Shown here one piece after another: positions 44,562-53,688 of a stretch of DNA of 64,000 bases (the stretch's first letter is position 1; every line of letters begins with the position of its first letter). The DNA is taken from NCBI RefSeq assembly GCF_047739745.1, contig NZ_JBLLVA010000006.1, positions 1-64,000 of the forward strand, given 5' to 3'. The notes under the pieces were generated by a model. It was not told where the DNA came from. It searched no databases and worked only from the letters and a program-made list of their open reading frames with translations. Source of the stretch: Pseudaminobacter sp047739745. GTDB lineage: Bacteria; Pseudomonadota; Alphaproteobacteria; Rhizobiales; Rhizobiaceae. The position numbers and the translations under genes are program-made.

Positions 44562-45713
44562 CTACAGCTTCGGTAGCACCAGGCTGCCGTCCTTGACTTC
44601 GATGACGTAGACGTTGGGGGAGTTCTGGCCGCTTTCGCTGCCTTCCACGCCCACCTTCTCGAACTTGATGTTTCCGTTCACGCCCTTGACGTCGACCTGC
44701 CACAGGGCGTCCCGGATCGCCTCCGGCTCGGCCTTGCCGGCCTTCTCGATCGCGGCGGTAATCGCCGTCATAGCGTCGTAGCCGCGGAAACCATCGGACA
44801 GGCCGGACTTGTCATAGCCATGGCTGTTCCAGGCGTCGATGTAGGCCTTGGCAACGTCGGGATTGGTGGCGGCCTCGGGGAACCAGGGCGCGAAAAACAG
44901 AAGGTGGAAGCTGCCTTCCGCAGCCGTGCCAAGCTGCTCGGCCAGGCGGTCCGGGAACTGCGATCCGCCAGTGGTGATGATGCGGCGCTTGAGCCCCTGC
45001 GCCTGCGCCTGCTTGAGCACCAGGCTGAGCTGCTCGAAGCCCGTGGTCACGAAAAGCGTATCGCCGTCCGACGCCTTAAGCTTGGCGAGCTGGGCCGAGA
45101 TGTCCTGCGCTGCCGGGTCCATGGTCTCGACCATTCCGGTCTCGATGCCCTGGTCTTTCAGCATCTTGCCGAATTCGACCGAAGCGCCCAGGCCCCAATC
45201 GTTGTTGACCACGAGGAAGTCCGCTTTCTTGATGCCGAACTTGGCAGCCAGCGGCGCAAACGCCTTGGCTTCCATTTCCGAAGTCGGCGCCAGGCGGAAC
45301 ACCCAGGGGTTGCCTGCACTGGTGATCTTGCTCGAAGAAGCCGTCTCGACCACCATCGGCACGCCATATTCTTCGAGTTTCGGCATGACCGCCAGGGTGA
45401 ACGTGGAGCCCCAGGCGCCCATCATGGCCACGACCTTGTCGCGCGTGATGAGTTTTTCGGCCGCAGCCGCGGCCTCGCTCGGATTGCTCTTGTTGTCTTC
45501 GATAACCAGTTCAACCTGCTCCCCCAGCAGGCCGCCCTTGGCGTTGATCGCTTCAATCGCCAGCTTGGCGCCATCGGTGATGAAATTGCCAGATGCTGCG
45601 ACGGATCCGGTCAGCGGCTGGTTGATTCCGATCTTGATCGGGTCGGCTAACGCGGTGCTTGCTGAGAGCGCCAGAGCCAGCGCCACGAGTGATGATTTTA
45701 TCAGTTTGGCCAC
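44562..45713 (-). CDS. livK: LIV-type ABC transporter substrate-binding protein (livK2)
   Basis: A 383-aa periplasmic binding protein with a Sec signal (MAKLIKSSLVALALALSAS, cleaved after ALA before DPIKIG). It shares most of its ligand-binding blocks with the livK1 protein at 31859-33010. It is first in the livKHMGF operon, preceded by operator D and a TTGACA box. The ligand is unknown; regulon membership suggests the compound degraded by the neighbouring enzymes. Confidence 0.92.
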   Translation of the reverse strand: MAKLIKSSLVALALALSASTALADPIKIGINQPLTGSVAASGNFITDGAKLAIEAINAKGGLLGEQVELVIEDNKSNPSEAAAAAEKLITRDKVVAMMGAWGSTFTLAVMPKLEEYGVPMVVETASSSKITSAGNPWVFRLAPTSEMEAKAFAPLAAKFGIKKADFLVVNNDWGLGASVEFGKMLKDQGIETGMVETMDPAAQDISAQLAKLKASDGDTLFVTTGFEQLSLVLKQAQAQGLKRRIITTGGSQFPDRLAEQLGTAAEGSFHLLFFAPWFPEAATNPDVAKAYIDAWNSHGYDKSGLSDGFRGYDAMTAITAAIEKAGKAEPEAIRDALWQVDVKGVNGNIKFEKVGVEGSESGQNSPNVYVIEVKDGSLVLPKL

Positions 45714-45738
45714 TTACTTACTCCTCCCTAGAGTGCCT

Positions 45739-45754
45739 AAGTAATAAAATACTT
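45739..45754. promoter_or_regulatory. TetR-type operator D (before livK2)
   Basis: AAGTA-ATAAAA-TACTT, all ten half-site bases. The minus-strand TTGACA at 45767-45772 is 12 bases upstream, nearly the same layout as at operator B. Confidence 0.82.
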
Positions 45755-45923
45755 ACAAATTTTGATTGTCAACACCGTTCATTCGAATTCGCGCATATGC
45801 ATGCGCTCCTCGGTCCTGAAAACCACGGATTTCGGGCCCGCGACGGCCTTGCGAAAAATTGTCGGAAGCCCATGGCCAACAGTGCGGATCACACCGGTGT
45901 GACGGGTTGACATCTCCTGGATG

Positions 45924-45939
45924 AAGCAGTCTCTTACTT
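45924..45939. promoter_or_regulatory. TetR-type operator E (before acyl-CoA ligase)
   Basis: AAGCA-GTCTCT-TACTT, nine of ten half-site bases. The plus-strand TTGACA at 45907-45912 lies 11 bases upstream and a TCTCTT -10 candidate at 45930-45935 falls inside the site. Confidence 0.68.
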
Positions 45940-45984
45940 CCTGGCGCGACCCGCCTCAGACCTGACCATCCACAGGCCGCACCA

Positions 45985-47595
45985 GTGAAACCCAACGCCT
46001 ACAGCCTTCAGCTTGAACAAAACGCCGCAAATTACGTGCCGCTCAGCCCGGTATCGTTTCTTGCACGATCCGCCTTGGCCTTCCCCGACAAGGTGGCAGT
46101 GGTGGATGGCGACAGGCGCTTCACCTATCGGGAATTTCATCAGCGCTGCCTGCGGCTTGCTTCGGCTCTGGAACGGCGTGGCATCGGAAAAGGCGATACG
46201 GTGGCGGTGCTGGCGCCGAATGTTCCGGCACTGCTGGAGGCTCATTACGGCATCCCGCTCGTCGGTGCCGTGCTCAACGCTTTGAACACGCGCCTGGACG
46301 CTGCGGCGATAGGGTTCTGCCTTCAGCACGGAGGAGCGAGGCTGATCCTGGTCGATGCAGAACATTGCGAGATGATCGAAGCAGCACTCGCCAGAATCGA
46401 CGCGACCATCCCAGTCATTGTGATCGGCGGCGCGCAAGGTGGCGACGAATACGAGGAACTCCTCGCCTCCGGCGACCCTGCCAGCGTCACATCCGGTATC
46501 ACTGACGAATGGTCTGCAATCACACTCGGCTATACCTCAGGCACAACCGGCGATCCGAAAGGCGTCGTCTGCCATCATCGTGGCGCCTATCTTAACGGGC
46601 TTGGCAATGCGCTGGCCGCCCATCTCGATGAGAACTCGGTCTATCTCTGGACCTTGCCGATGTTCCACTGCAACGGCTGGAGTCATACCTGGGCGGTGAC
46701 GGCCGTCGGCGGCACCCATGTCTGTCTGCGCAAGATCGATCCAGCAGCGATCTTTGCGCTGATCTCCCGTGAGCGGATAACGCATATGAGCGCGGCGCCG
46801 GTGGTGCTCAACATGCTCGCCAATGCGCCCGAGATCGCCGGCCTTTGCTTCGAGCAGCGCGTGAACGTGCTGACGGGTGGCTCCGTACCGCCCACCGCGG
46901 TGATGGAAGCGGTGGAGCGCGCCGGCTTCAACGTCATGCATATTTACGGGCTGACGGAATCGACAGGACCCAGCCTGATCTGCGAATGGCACCGGGAATG
47001 GGACGCGCTGGGCCTCGAACATCGCATGCAACTCAATGCCCGCCAGGGCGTCAATCTGGTCACGCTCGAAGAGGCGATCGTCGCCGATCCGGATAGCTGC
47101 ATCGAAGTAGCGTGGGATGGCAAGACCATGGGCGAGATCATGCTGCGCGGCAATACGGTGATGATGGGCTATCTGAAAAATCCGTCAGCGAGCGCCAAGG
47201 CACTGGCTGGCGGCTGGTTTCACACCGGCGATCTCGCGGTGCGCCATCCCGACGGCTATATCGAGATCAAGGATCGTAGCAAAGACATCATCATTTCCGG
47301 CGGAGAAAACATCTCTTCCGTCGAGATCGAAGAGATACTCTATCGGCACCCGGCCATTCTCGAAGCGGCGGTGGTGTCGCGTCCGGACGAGAAATGGGGT
47401 GAGCACCCCTGCGCCTTCATAAGTTTCAAGGAAGGCGCCACACCGCTCGGCACGGCGGAACTTACCGACTACTGCCGCGCGAACCTTGCCGGGTTCAAGG
47501 TGCCGAAAACATTCGTATTCGGGGCGCTGCCAAAAACGGCGACGGGCAAGATACAGAAATATCTGCTGCGCGGTCGGGCTTACAATATGAGCTAG
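45985..47595 (+). CDS. AMP-dependent acyl-CoA ligase
   Basis: A 536-aa ANL-family enzyme. The P-loop YTSGTTGDPKGVVCHH is near residue 185, the adenylate motif IYGLTESTG near 330, the hinge HTGDLAVRHPDGYIEIKDRSKD near 410 and the catalytic Lys in KTATGKIQK near the C-terminus. It activates a carboxylic acid as an acyl-CoA via acyl-AMP. The closest class by eye is the medium-chain/DmdB-like ligases. GTG start with a weak ribosome site. It is under operator E and convergent with tetR. Confidence 0.88.
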   Translation: MKPNAYSLQLEQNAANYVPLSPVSFLARSALAFPDKVAVVDGDRRFTYREFHQRCLRLASALERRGIGKGDTVAVLAPNVPALLEAHYGIPLVGAVLNALNTRLDAAAIGFCLQHGGARLILVDAEHCEMIEAALARIDATIPVIVIGGAQGGDEYEELLASGDPASVTSGITDEWSAITLGYTSGTTGDPKGVVCHHRGAYLNGLGNALAAHLDENSVYLWTLPMFHCNGWSHTWAVTAVGGTHVCLRKIDPAAIFALISRERITHMSAAPVVLNMLANAPEIAGLCFEQRVNVLTGGSVPPTAVMEAVERAGFNVMHIYGLTESTGPSLICEWHREWDALGLEHRMQLNARQGVNLVTLEEAIVADPDSCIEVAWDGKTMGEIMLRGNTVMMGYLKNPSASAKALAGGWFHTGDLAVRHPDGYIEIKDRSKDIIISGGENISSVEIEEILYRHPAILEAAVVSRPDEKWGEHPCAFISFKEGATPLGTAELTDYCRANLAGFKVPKTFVFGALPKTATGKIQKYLLRGRAYNMS

Positions 47596-47607
47596 ATCAA
47601 GTTCGGA

Positions 47608-48300
47608 TCACGGCTTCGTCGGCGAACACAAATAGCACATGACCACGTCGAGCACATGCTGGCGCCGGGTTTCGAGCCATTGCCGATCGGTCAGATCGAT
47701 CTGCAAGGTCCATGACATGGTGTATTTGTTGGAAAGGTGGACCCAGCACAGCGAAAATATGGTCAGCCAGAGCTGCACCGGATCAGGCTTGCGGACGAAA
47801 ACTCCCGATGCGTGACCTTTTTCCAGAAGCGAACTGACGGAACTCGACAATTTCGTGGTCATCATCGGTACCAGATCCGACTCCTTCAGATATTTCGCAT
47901 GAAGGATGTTCTCGTTCATGACGATGCTGATCAGGTCGGGATGATCGTGAAAATGCTTGAAGGTGAAGTCGATCAGGCGCTCCAGGCCCTGCTTAGGATC
48001 GTCGTCTTCGATATGCAGGTTCTGTTCGGCGAGGCGAACCTCCCGATAAACCTCTTCAATAACCGCGATGTACAACTGCTCCTTGTCGTTGAAGTAGTGG
48101 TAGAGCAGCCGCATGTTGGCTTCCGCCCTTTTGGCGATGTTCTCGACCCTGGCTCCGTTGAATCCCTTTGCCGCGAATTCGACAACCGCCGCATCAAGGA
48201 TGCGCTTCTTGGTGGCGACGGGATCGCGCGGAATGTAGGAATGCTTGCGCCCCGCATTGCCGCGACCCTTTCCGTTCTTGACTGCAGGCGCGTCGGTCAT
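47608..48300 (-). CDS. TetR-family regulator, probable repressor of the catabolic island
   Basis: A 230-aa regulator. The DNA-binding domain is at about residues 30-77 (VATKKRILDAAVVEFAAKGFNGARVENIAKRAEANMRLLYHYFNDKEQLY), resembling the RutR/NicS group. The C-terminal ligand domain ends in MCYLCSPTKP. The N-terminus is a basic tail of about 25 residues. ATG chosen after AGAGGGGG; the frame continues upstream without family likeness. Its own upstream region has a perfect AAGTA-N6-TACTT site, and five other sites front the neighbouring operons. Confidence 0.88.
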   Translation of the reverse strand: MTDAPAVKNGKGRGNAGRKHSYIPRDPVATKKRILDAAVVEFAAKGFNGARVENIAKRAEANMRLLYHYFNDKEQLYIAVIEEVYREVRLAEQNLHIEDDDPKQGLERLIDFTFKHFHDHPDLISIVMNENILHAKYLKESDLVPMMTTKLSSSVSSLLEKGHASGVFVRKPDPVQLWLTIFSLCWVHLSNKYTMSWTLQIDLTDRQWLETRRQHVLDVVMCYLCSPTKP

Positions 48301-48656
48301 TGCCCCCTCTTGAAGATAGTCGGCCCAATCGCCGCCACGATGCCGGCCGGATGGTCGGCATACGGTGCACGGCACGTCGGTGAAGTAATCCCTTACTTAA
48401 ACCAACTTAACCGTTTGGACCGACTGCTTCAACCTGTGATTATGGCGTGCGTTCGGCTTGACAGGAACCGGACAGGGGTTGTCACCTTTACTAAGTCGAG
48501 GTGACGGGAACATATCGTGGGCTGGCTTCTCTGGGAAATCGTACCCATATGAGGCTCAGACACGGGGCATGACCATGCAGCCGTGATTCGGTCCGGTCCA
48601 AAAACACGCATGGCCCGTCCGGCTTCGCTTGACCCCACTTTGCGGAAACGCCAGTC
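48301..48656. promoter_or_regulatory. Divergent intergenic region, tetR / selO
   Basis: A 356-bp gene-free stretch. Operator F lies at 48383-48398. A 7-bp inverted repeat GTCACCT/AGGTGAC spans 48481-48505. No clear -35/-10 pair could be assigned for selO. Confidence 0.5.
48383..48398. promoter_or_regulatory. TetR-type operator F (before tetR)
   Basis: AAGTA-ATCCCT-TACTT, all ten half-site bases, 83 bases before the tetR start. It suggests that the regulator controls its own gene. Its -35 is not clear. Confidence 0.78.
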
Positions 48657-50177
48657 ATGACCAGTGCATCCTCTTTATCGGCCGACAAGCGCGATCCCGG
48701 CAGCTCGCCGCCGGCCTTTCGCAACTCATACGCGCAGTTGCCCGACCGGTTCTACGAGCGCATCGATGCAAATCCGGTCGCCTCACCCCGCCTCATCCGC
48801 GTCAACAGTGCGCTCGCCGAGGAGCTTGGCCTTGACGTGGACTACTTGGCCAGCCCCGAAGGTGTGGCCATGCTCGCAGGCAACAAGTTTCCTGATAGCG
48901 CCCGGCCCATAGCGCTTGCCTATGCGGGCCATCAGTTCGGCAATTTCGTGCCTCAGCTCGGCGATGGTCGCGCTCTGTTAATCGGCGAGGTCGTCGATCG
49001 CAATGGCACGCTTCGCGATCTCCAGCTCAAAGGCTCAGGCCCAACCAGATTTTCGCGCAACGGCGATGGCCGCGCCGCTATAGGGCCGGTCCTGCGCGAA
49101 TATCTGGTCAGCGAGGCCATGTGGGCGTTGGGCATACCGACCACGCGGACGCTGGCAGCCGTCACGACCGGTGAAACGGTATATCGCGAGACCCGCCTTC
49201 CCGGAGCGGTGCTGACGCGCGTCGCCGCAAGCCATATCCGCATCGGCACCTTCCAGTACTTTGCCGCGCGGCAGGACGCCGAAGCCCTGAAAACCTTGGC
49301 CGACTACACGATCGAACGGCATTTCCCGCAAATCGCCGGGCAGGAGCAGCCTTATCTCGGCCTGCTGGAGTCGGTTATCGCCGTGCAGGCAGATCTCATT
49401 GCGCGCTGGATGCTGGTCGGCTTCATCCATGGCGTCATGAATACCGACAACATGAGCATTTCAGGCGAGACCATCGACTACGGTCCCTGCGCTTTCATGG
49501 ACGCCTACAATCCGATGACGGTATTCAGCTCGATCGACCAGCTCGGCCGCTATGCCTTCGCCAACCAGCCGCACGTCGCGGTCTGGAACCTCGCTCGTTT
49601 TGCCGAGACGTTGCTGCCGTTGCTGAACGACGATCAAACCAAGGCGATCGCGCAGGCGGAAGACGCACTGCGGCAATTTCAATCACGCTACGAAGCAGCC
49701 TTTCATCAAGGTTTGAGAAAAAAACTCGGGCTGCTGACCGAAGCCGATACGGACATTGGCCTCGCGCGTGACCTTTTTGAAACGATGGCGCGCAACCGGG
49801 CGGACTTCACCCTGACGTTTAGGTATCTTGGCGACGACATCGATTCCCCGGAGGGCACAGGCCTCACCCGCTCCCTTTTTGCCAACCCCGCCGAATTCGA
49901 CCTGTGGGCGACTGGGTGGAGGCAAAGACTTGCGCAGGAACCGCAGCACGCAATGGCCCGTCGGCAGGCAATGATGTCCGTCAATCCGAAGTATATTCCA
50001 CGTAACCACCGGGTCGAGGCGGTCATCAAGGCAGCCGTGGAATCTTCCGATTTCACGCCCTTCAAAGAGCTGCTTTCAGTGCTTGTTCGACCTTTCGACG
50101 AGCAACCGACAATGGCGCAATACGCCGCCCCTCCTGAGCCACATGAGCGCGTACTCCAGACCTTTTGCGGAACGTGA
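48657..50177 (+). CDS. selO: SelO/YdiU protein adenylyltransferase
   Basis: A 506-aa pseudokinase-fold enzyme that transfers AMP to protein Ser/Thr/Tyr, linked to redox stress. Family blocks are YAGHQFGNFVPQLGDGRA, LQLKGSGPTRFSRNGDGRAA and GFIHGVMNTDNMSISG. Asp264 and Asp274 (in TIDYGPCAFMDAY) are the candidate base and metal ligand. The C-terminus ends FCGT: the third residue from the end is Cys, the site that is selenocysteine in animals. Full length and intact. Confidence 0.95.
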   Translation: MTSASSLSADKRDPGSSPPAFRNSYAQLPDRFYERIDANPVASPRLIRVNSALAEELGLDVDYLASPEGVAMLAGNKFPDSARPIALAYAGHQFGNFVPQLGDGRALLIGEVVDRNGTLRDLQLKGSGPTRFSRNGDGRAAIGPVLREYLVSEAMWALGIPTTRTLAAVTTGETVYRETRLPGAVLTRVAASHIRIGTFQYFAARQDAEALKTLADYTIERHFPQIAGQEQPYLGLLESVIAVQADLIARWMLVGFIHGVMNTDNMSISGETIDYGPCAFMDAYNPMTVFSSIDQLGRYAFANQPHVAVWNLARFAETLLPLLNDDQTKAIAQAEDALRQFQSRYEAAFHQGLRKKLGLLTEADTDIGLARDLFETMARNRADFTLTFRYLGDDIDSPEGTGLTRSLFANPAEFDLWATGWRQRLAQEPQHAMARRQAMMSVNPKYIPRNHRVEAVIKAAVESSDFTPFKELLSVLVRPFDEQPTMAQYAAPPEPHERVLQTFCGT

Positions 50178-50325
50178 CTGACTTCAGCAGGCCCTGATCT
50201 CTGGTGCCTGCCGTGCAGGACAAAGCTCAGCACGCATTAGGCCTCTCGTTCCGCACTATCAATTGATGGTGCAATTTCCCCCCGGATGCTCTTTGTTGCG
50301 ATGGAGGGCTGGAAAGGAGCATCCG

Positions 50326-50550
50326 ATGCCAGCATTTCCCCACAAGCTCAGCAGCTTGATCGAGCAGTATATGTACAGTCACGACGGCAGGGAGCGGGCC
50401 ATATCGACGGCCAGGGCGGCAAAGGCTATCCGCACGTTGATGGCAGTTTGCCCCATTTCGGGTAAGGAACTGGAAAACGCCATTGCCGAGGCAGCCATCA
50501 GGCACGGGCACTCCGTCCAATTCGATTTGCGCGAGCTTGATGAGGCGTAA
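50326..50550 (+). CDS. Small protein of unknown function
   Basis: A 74-aa protein starting MPAFPHKLSSLIEQYM. I place the start at this ATG because GGAAAGGAG lies 7 bases upstream; the frame is open 21 codons further up without a ribosome site. It is probably mostly helical and soluble, with a central ARAAKAIRTLMAVCPISGKELENAIAEAAI stretch, and an acidic end (FDLRELDEA). I do not recognise the family. It stands alone between selO and a Crp-type regulator. Confidence 0.6.
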   Translation: MPAFPHKLSSLIEQYMYSHDGRERAISTARAAKAIRTLMAVCPISGKELENAIAEAAIRHGHSVQFDLRELDEA

Positions 50551-50730
50551 TGAGCCTCCATAACGTTTCCGTGACGTTCTTCGAGCAAATCGAGCGAAGG
50601 CGGCTCCTAAGGTTCCGGTTGTCGCAAGCCTAGCATATCTGAATAGGTTCGCCGATTTGAACAGGCTGTGATAGGAGGAGGAGCGCATTCTGCGTCAGCC
50701 TCTTGCCTTTGCACCTGAAAGAACTACGGC

Positions 50731-51459
50731 ATGGCATCCATCTACAGCAGTCTTGTTGCAGCACTGTCGCACCGGGATATCGTCTCGGATGCGGAGAAGT
50801 CGTTGATCGAGACATTCGTGGGACGCACGAAGTCTTTTTCGGTAAATGACGAAATTGTTGCTGAAGGATCCACGCCAACCGAAGCGTGCCTGGTGCTCTC
50901 AGGCTTTGCAGGAAGAATTCATTATTTTCTGGACGGCAGGAGGCAATTCTCCGCGCTTCATCACTCAGGCGATTTTGTCGACCTTCACAGTCTTGTCCTG
51001 AAGGTTATGGATCATTCCGTGGTGGCGCTTTCGCCCTGCACTGTCGTGTTCATCACCCATGACAGTATTCGATCGGCGACCGAAAAGTCCCCGCACCTTG
51101 GCCGGCTTCTTTGGATGCTGACCGTTGTGGATGCGGCAATCCACCGAGCATGGTTGGTATCTCTTGCGAGGCGGCCCGCCGCCGCCCACGTCGCTCATTT
51201 CATGAGTGAAGCCTTTACGCGTCTCAGCGTAGTGGGCTTGACTGACAACAACTCCTTCGCCTTTCCGATTCGGCAAGGAGACCTGGCAGACCTCACCGGA
51301 ATTTCGGCCGTCCACCTCAACCGTTCGGTGCAAACGTTGCGCAAATCAGGGCTCATCAAATGGAAAGACGGCATTTTGACGATTCCTGATCCAGAGGCCT
51401 TGTTCGCCTTTGCCGAATTCAATCCGACCTATCTGTCATTGACCAAGAGACCCCGCTGA
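50731..51459 (+). CDS. Crp/Fnr-family transcription regulator
   Basis: A 242-aa protein. Residues about 25-135 are the effector-binding beta-barrel (DEIVAEGSTPTEACLVLSGFAGRIHYFLDGRRQFSALHHSGDFVDLH). About 150-225 are a winged helix (RQGDLADLTGISAVHLNRSVQTLRKSGLIKW). It lacks the N-terminal Cys cluster of Fnr, so it is not an iron-sulfur oxygen sensor. Its targets are unknown; neighbours give no hint. Ribosome site weak. Confidence 0.88.
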   Translation: MASIYSSLVAALSHRDIVSDAEKSLIETFVGRTKSFSVNDEIVAEGSTPTEACLVLSGFAGRIHYFLDGRRQFSALHHSGDFVDLHSLVLKVMDHSVVALSPCTVVFITHDSIRSATEKSPHLGRLLWMLTVVDAAIHRAWLVSLARRPAAAHVAHFMSEAFTRLSVVGLTDNNSFAFPIRQGDLADLTGISAVHLNRSVQTLRKSGLIKWKDGILTIPDPEALFAFAEFNPTYLSLTKRPR

Positions 51460-51728
51460 ATTCCAAGCTGCGGCGCGGCAACTTGCGTCCGCGTCGGGGG
51501 ACGTGATCCGGCTCATACGTCCCCTACTCGCCGGCACGCTCATATATCGCCGCTGGAAACAACCCCGTCGTGGCCCACGGTGGCCGACAGCCCAGATCGA
51601 CGCTTGAAGCTTTCGCGTTCGCGCACGAGCGAACTGTCCACCGCTCGTCCCACCTCCCACGTGTCCCGGAACGGACCGGCCGCGAATGGGTTGGATCTTC
51701 AGAAGCAACCGATTCTATGGAGCACCCC

Positions 51729-52310
51729 ATGAACGGCCCCGTCCCTGATCCCAACAACCCCCGACCGACGCCAGCCAATCCCAATCCCGAGCCGGCTCGA
51801 CCGCCCTCGCCCCCGGAAACGCCTCCACCGCTCGAGCCGCCTGGAGTTCCTTCGCCTTCACCCGATCCGGTTCCTGCGCCGGAGGAAGAGCCGATCCAGA
51901 TACCTCCTGGAACACCACCCGAGGTTCCCTCCGAACCCAGCTTTCCCGGGCCCCGGGCGTTTGCGAGAGGCGTGATGTTTGTCGCCGCAACGGCCTTCAG
52001 AACGATGCTGCTGGGGGCCGCATTGTCGCTTGTCGGGCTAGCCGGTCCAGCATCCGCCAATTCGCAGGAAGACAGTGCGAGCCAACCGGAGGCGGCCAAT
52101 CCCTGCCAGATCAAGCCTGAGCAGAACGGTGAGGATCAAACTGAAAGCGAGCCGAGGGAGGATCAATCCCTCTCCGAGGCGCTTGATCGATGCAACGGCG
52201 TGCTTGTACCTCCGAAAACCGGCGACCGCGAGATCGAAGAGCCGCCGCCAGATACCGGGACCACTCCCGTTATTCCTCCGGAAAGTCTGCCCGAACAGCC
52301 CTCGGAATGA
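51729..52310 (+). CDS. Proline-rich protein with an internal signal-like segment
   Basis: A 193-aa reading frame starting MNGPVPDPNNPRPTP after GGAGC. Residues 1-75 are Pro/Glu-rich repeats. Residues about 83-109 (MFVAATAFRTMLLGAALSLVGLAGPASA) look exactly like a Sec signal peptide. The rest is acidic with two Cys (NPCQ and DRCNG) and ends in EEPPPDTGTTPVIPPESLPEQPSE. Either this is one membrane-anchored protein, or the real gene starts at the ATG at 51975 (GAGAGG upstream) and makes a small secreted protein. No known family. Confidence 0.5.
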   Translation: MNGPVPDPNNPRPTPANPNPEPARPPSPPETPPPLEPPGVPSPSPDPVPAPEEEPIQIPPGTPPEVPSEPSFPGPRAFARGVMFVAATAFRTMLLGAALSLVGLAGPASANSQEDSASQPEAANPCQIKPEQNGEDQTESEPREDQSLSEALDRCNGVLVPPKTGDREIEEPPPDTGTTPVIPPESLPEQPSE

Positions 52311-52402
52311 GCAGCCGCGGCGACTCGGCACTGGCAACTGGTTCTCGAGCCGCGTCGCGAGATGGCAAAGGGCCAGCCTGGTGCGACGTCAGCGGACTAA
52401 GC

Positions 52403-53446
52403 TCAATGAGCACTTTGGAGCTGAACTGACACGCTGCGCCCCTGCAGATGCTCCAGGAACATAAGAAAAATTTCGCGCTCCGTCGTGATGTCCAACCGGC
52501 TATAGATACGCTTTTTGTGCGCCTTCACAGTCTCCAGAGCGCAACCCAGCCGCTCGGCGATTGCCTTGGTCGGGTGGCCCTCGAGCATTGCGCAGATGAT
52601 CTCGTGTTCCCGCTTGCTGACCTGACCGACGAGAAAGGTTTGCTTGTAGGCATCCAATGTGCCCCCTCCCGGCCGCGAGCTCTGATCGAGCACGCATAGC
52701 CGCCCACCCGGGGAGATTGCGAAGGACTCGTCCAGGCTGGTGAGCGAGACCCTGCCGCTATCGATTTCGAGGTTGGTGCTGTCCCAGGCAAGCGCCGCCC
52801 TTATCCTATCTGCAAGCGAACGGTCGAGCTGACAGGCCTGTCGCCATTCGCGGTTGGCAAACACCGTTTCGCCGGCCCGGTCGAGGATGGTAACGGCATT
52901 CGGCTGTACGCCGCGCGTGCCACGAGTGACGGCATTGCGGAAGATGAGCTGGTTGTTGGCGCGATGAAGTCGCGTAATGCCGGAATAAAAGCGGCGCACG
53001 GTTCTTGCCGCCTCCTCGGTGAAGCTGTTCGTTCTTTCCATGAACAGTGCCACCGTGCGCCTGCCAGGCGATGGCAGCAGTACCCCGATCTCATCGACAA
53101 GTCCCATCGGGTTGTAGAAATCGCTGAAGTAGTTGCCGTAATTTTCGAAGCGGCCGCGCACTTCGTTCATGGTCACCACACCAGGGCGGCCGGTGCTTTG
53201 CCAATACCTCGAAAGAGGGCAGTTCAGGCTGAAGCCCTGCTCGTAGGACTTGCACGCCGTCTCGGGCGTATCGCAAGGATCGATGCACACGGCCCTACCG
53301 TCGCGTCCGATATGGTAGACTTGGGCAAAGTCGCTGGGAAAGAGCGTCCGCACGATATCGAGGACGCCGCGGTGAAATCTCGGTGTGCCCAGCGTCTCGG
53401 CCATCCGGCCGAAAACGGCCGCGGCGCCCAGCTCGTCAACAGCCAT
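52403..53446 (-). CDS. LuxR-type transcription regulator
   Basis: A 347-aa regulator starting MAVDELGAAAVFGRMAETLG. The C-terminal LuxR helix-turn-helix is at about residues 275-335 (VSKREHEIICAMLEGHPTKAIAERLGCALETVKAHKKRIYSRLDI). The N-terminal part resembles no autoinducer-binding domain I know, and no luxI gene is present. It is divergent from the polyamine cluster (aldehyde dehydrogenase at 53689), so control of that cluster is plausible. Confidence 0.82.
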   Translation of the reverse strand: MAVDELGAAAVFGRMAETLGTPRFHRGVLDIVRTLFPSDFAQVYHIGRDGRAVCIDPCDTPETACKSYEQGFSLNCPLSRYWQSTGRPGVVTMNEVRGRFENYGNYFSDFYNPMGLVDEIGVLLPSPGRRTVALFMERTNSFTEEAARTVRRFYSGITRLHRANNQLIFRNAVTRGTRGVQPNAVTILDRAGETVFANREWRQACQLDRSLADRIRAALAWDSTNLEIDSGRVSLTSLDESFAISPGGRLCVLDQSSRPGGGTLDAYKQTFLVGQVSKREHEIICAMLEGHPTKAIAERLGCALETVKAHKKRIYSRLDITTEREIFLMFLEHLQGRSVSVQLQSAH

Positions 53447-53688
53447 GGTTTTGTCGTCCCTCGCGCTGGTCGGGCCCCGATTACCCCGATCGTGGGATTC
53501 AAGCGAACGATGACGATAATGTAGAAGAAAGGAGGGGTCCAGCCGCGTGTGCCAGACAAAAGGTTCGGATTTCCCGAGTGCTTGGTTCGCCAAAGCCGGT
53601 GCCCGTGTTGCGGGCGCGTTTCAGGCGAAAAATCACAAGGCGGGATCAACCCGCGTGCGAGATATGGGAGCGAGACTTGGGCAGCAGG

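Noticed and set aside
52403..53446. Quorum-sensing LuxR
   Set aside because: No recognisable autoinducer-binding domain and no luxI-type synthase in the window.
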